Source: Armatimonadetes bacterium UBA5829
GTDB taxonomy: Bacteria > Armatimonadota > UBA5829
Length of the DNA: 6,426 bases
Assembly: GCA_002431715.1 (NCBI GenBank)
Contig: DJHI01000277.1
Span: forward strand, 21,019-27,444
Reading direction: 5' to 3'
In this document: positions 5,970 to 6,426 of the stretch, in pieces
Layout: each line of letters begins with the position of its first letter
How positions within the stretch are numbered: position 1 is the first letter of the stretch
The notes under the pieces: model-generated
Seen by the model: only the letters and a program-made list of their open reading frames with translations
What the model was told of the DNA's origin: nothing
Database searches by the model: none
Made by a program: the position numbers and the translations under genes

Positions 5970-6426
5970 GTGATTGATCGAAATGAGAGAACTATACTAA
6001 GAGACCTTGCTAAGCTGGTAGCAGAGATAGCGGCGCTTCCAATTATGGCCGATAGGAAAGAACTGTGGAGAAAGCACCATAATCTGCAGGGAGCCCGCCC
6101 GATGCTGCTGGTTTTTCCTGAGAGAAGCTGGCTAGAGCTTATACCTGAAGAATCCTTGACATGTGAAGATGCTGTGGCTCGGGGAATCGAACGAGGTCTC
6201 AGGCAGAAGATATACTACCATGAGAATATAACCGATGATACGGTGATCGACAACTCGTTTGTGGTCGGAAAGGCTGTATCAGATACTGGATGGGGTCTTG
6301 CATCTGAATGGATAAAGAGCGACTGTGCCACCGGAGCGGGAACCTTTAATCCGGTCATTAATTCCCCTTGTGATCTCAAAAAACTGCGATTTCCAGAGGT
6401 TTCGCACGATGAGGCGGAAACCAGGC
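5970..6426 (+). CDS. Uroporphyrinogen decarboxylase (URO-D)-superfamily protein, N-terminal 152 residues
   Basis: A GTG start at 5970 opens 152 codons that run off the window. AGGA at 5956-5959 lies 10 nt upstream as ribosome-binding site. The frame is open back to 5922 but offers no ATG, GTG or TTG. The protein begins MIDRNERTILRDLAKLVAEI, then ARPMLLVFPERSWLELIPEE (42-61), a CEDAVARGIERGLRQKIYYH stretch (65-84), DDTVIDNSFVVGKAVSDTGW (89-108) and LKKLRFPEVSHDEAETR (136-152). I recognise this as the large URO-D-like group of unknown function found in Armatimonadota, Firmicutes and Lentisphaerae. It is not HemE, whose N terminus differs. The superfamily uses a TIM barrel for porphyrin decarboxylation or for methyl transfer from corrinoid proteins (MtaA/MtbA). 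Catalytic and metal-binding residues would lie past the window end. No signal peptide is visible, so it is cytoplasmic. It follows the glycosidase-like gene by 38 bp, so the two probably form an operon. Confidence 0.8.
   Translation, partial: MIDRNERTILRDLAKLVAEIAALPIMADRKELWRKHHNLQGARPMLLVFPERSWLELIPEESLTCEDAVARGIERGLRQKIYYHENITDDTVIDNSFVVGKAVSDTGWGLASEWIKSDCATGAGTFNPVINSPCDLKKLRFPEVSHDEAETR

Noticed and set aside
1..6426. tRNA, rRNA, CRISPR, insertion sequence, att site or known riboswitch
   Set aside because: No cloverleaf, spaced direct repeats, terminal inverted repeats, transposase or integrase motifs, or riboswitch core was recognised on either strand.

Overview
The window reads as bacterial chromosome of moderate base composition: roughly 50% G+C over most of secA, and about 40% over the small gene next to it. 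It has two divergent transcription units and no sign of phage, plasmid, insertion sequence, CRISPR array, tRNA or rRNA. The best anchor is a complete secA gene. Taxonomy is uncertain. The long SecA with an extra domain, the glycosidase-like protein of the GH99/WbsX type and the large URO-D-like protein together suggest Armatimonadota or a nearby environmental phylum. This rests on remembered family distributions and not on a search.

Minus-strand unit, read from about 4000 down to 1. It starts with a good sigma70-type promoter (TTGACT, 17 bp, TATCGT with an extended -10 TG). A roughly 87-nt leader follows and carries a 35-nt hairpin. Next come secA (828-3878), a small gene of the DUF6650 type (269-754, start corrected by its strong ribosome-binding site), and the 5' part of a GNAT acetyltransferase gene (1-228, cut by the window edge). 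The 73-bp gap between secA and the DUF6650-type gene holds three degenerate 7-bp tandem repeats but no convincing terminator.

Plus-strand unit, starting near 4100. A perfect TATAAT lies between two short dyads that could be operators. Then come a secreted two-domain glycosidase-like protein (4147-5931) and, 38 bp later, the first 152 codons of a protein of the uroporphyrinogen-decarboxylase/corrinoid-methyltransferase superfamily (5970 to the window end). The second unit probably acts on carbohydrate: an exported barrel enzyme with a C-terminal carbohydrate-binding-like domain, followed by a cytoplasmic barrel protein of unknown substrate.

The points most worth a second look are an additional domain of about 87 residues inside nucleotide-binding fold 2 of SecA, a strand-specific hairpin in the secA leader, unusual residues in SecA helicase motif Ia, and the pairing of the glycosidase-like gene with the URO-D-like gene. 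I found no clearly new biological system. These are atypical details in a largely recognisable region.
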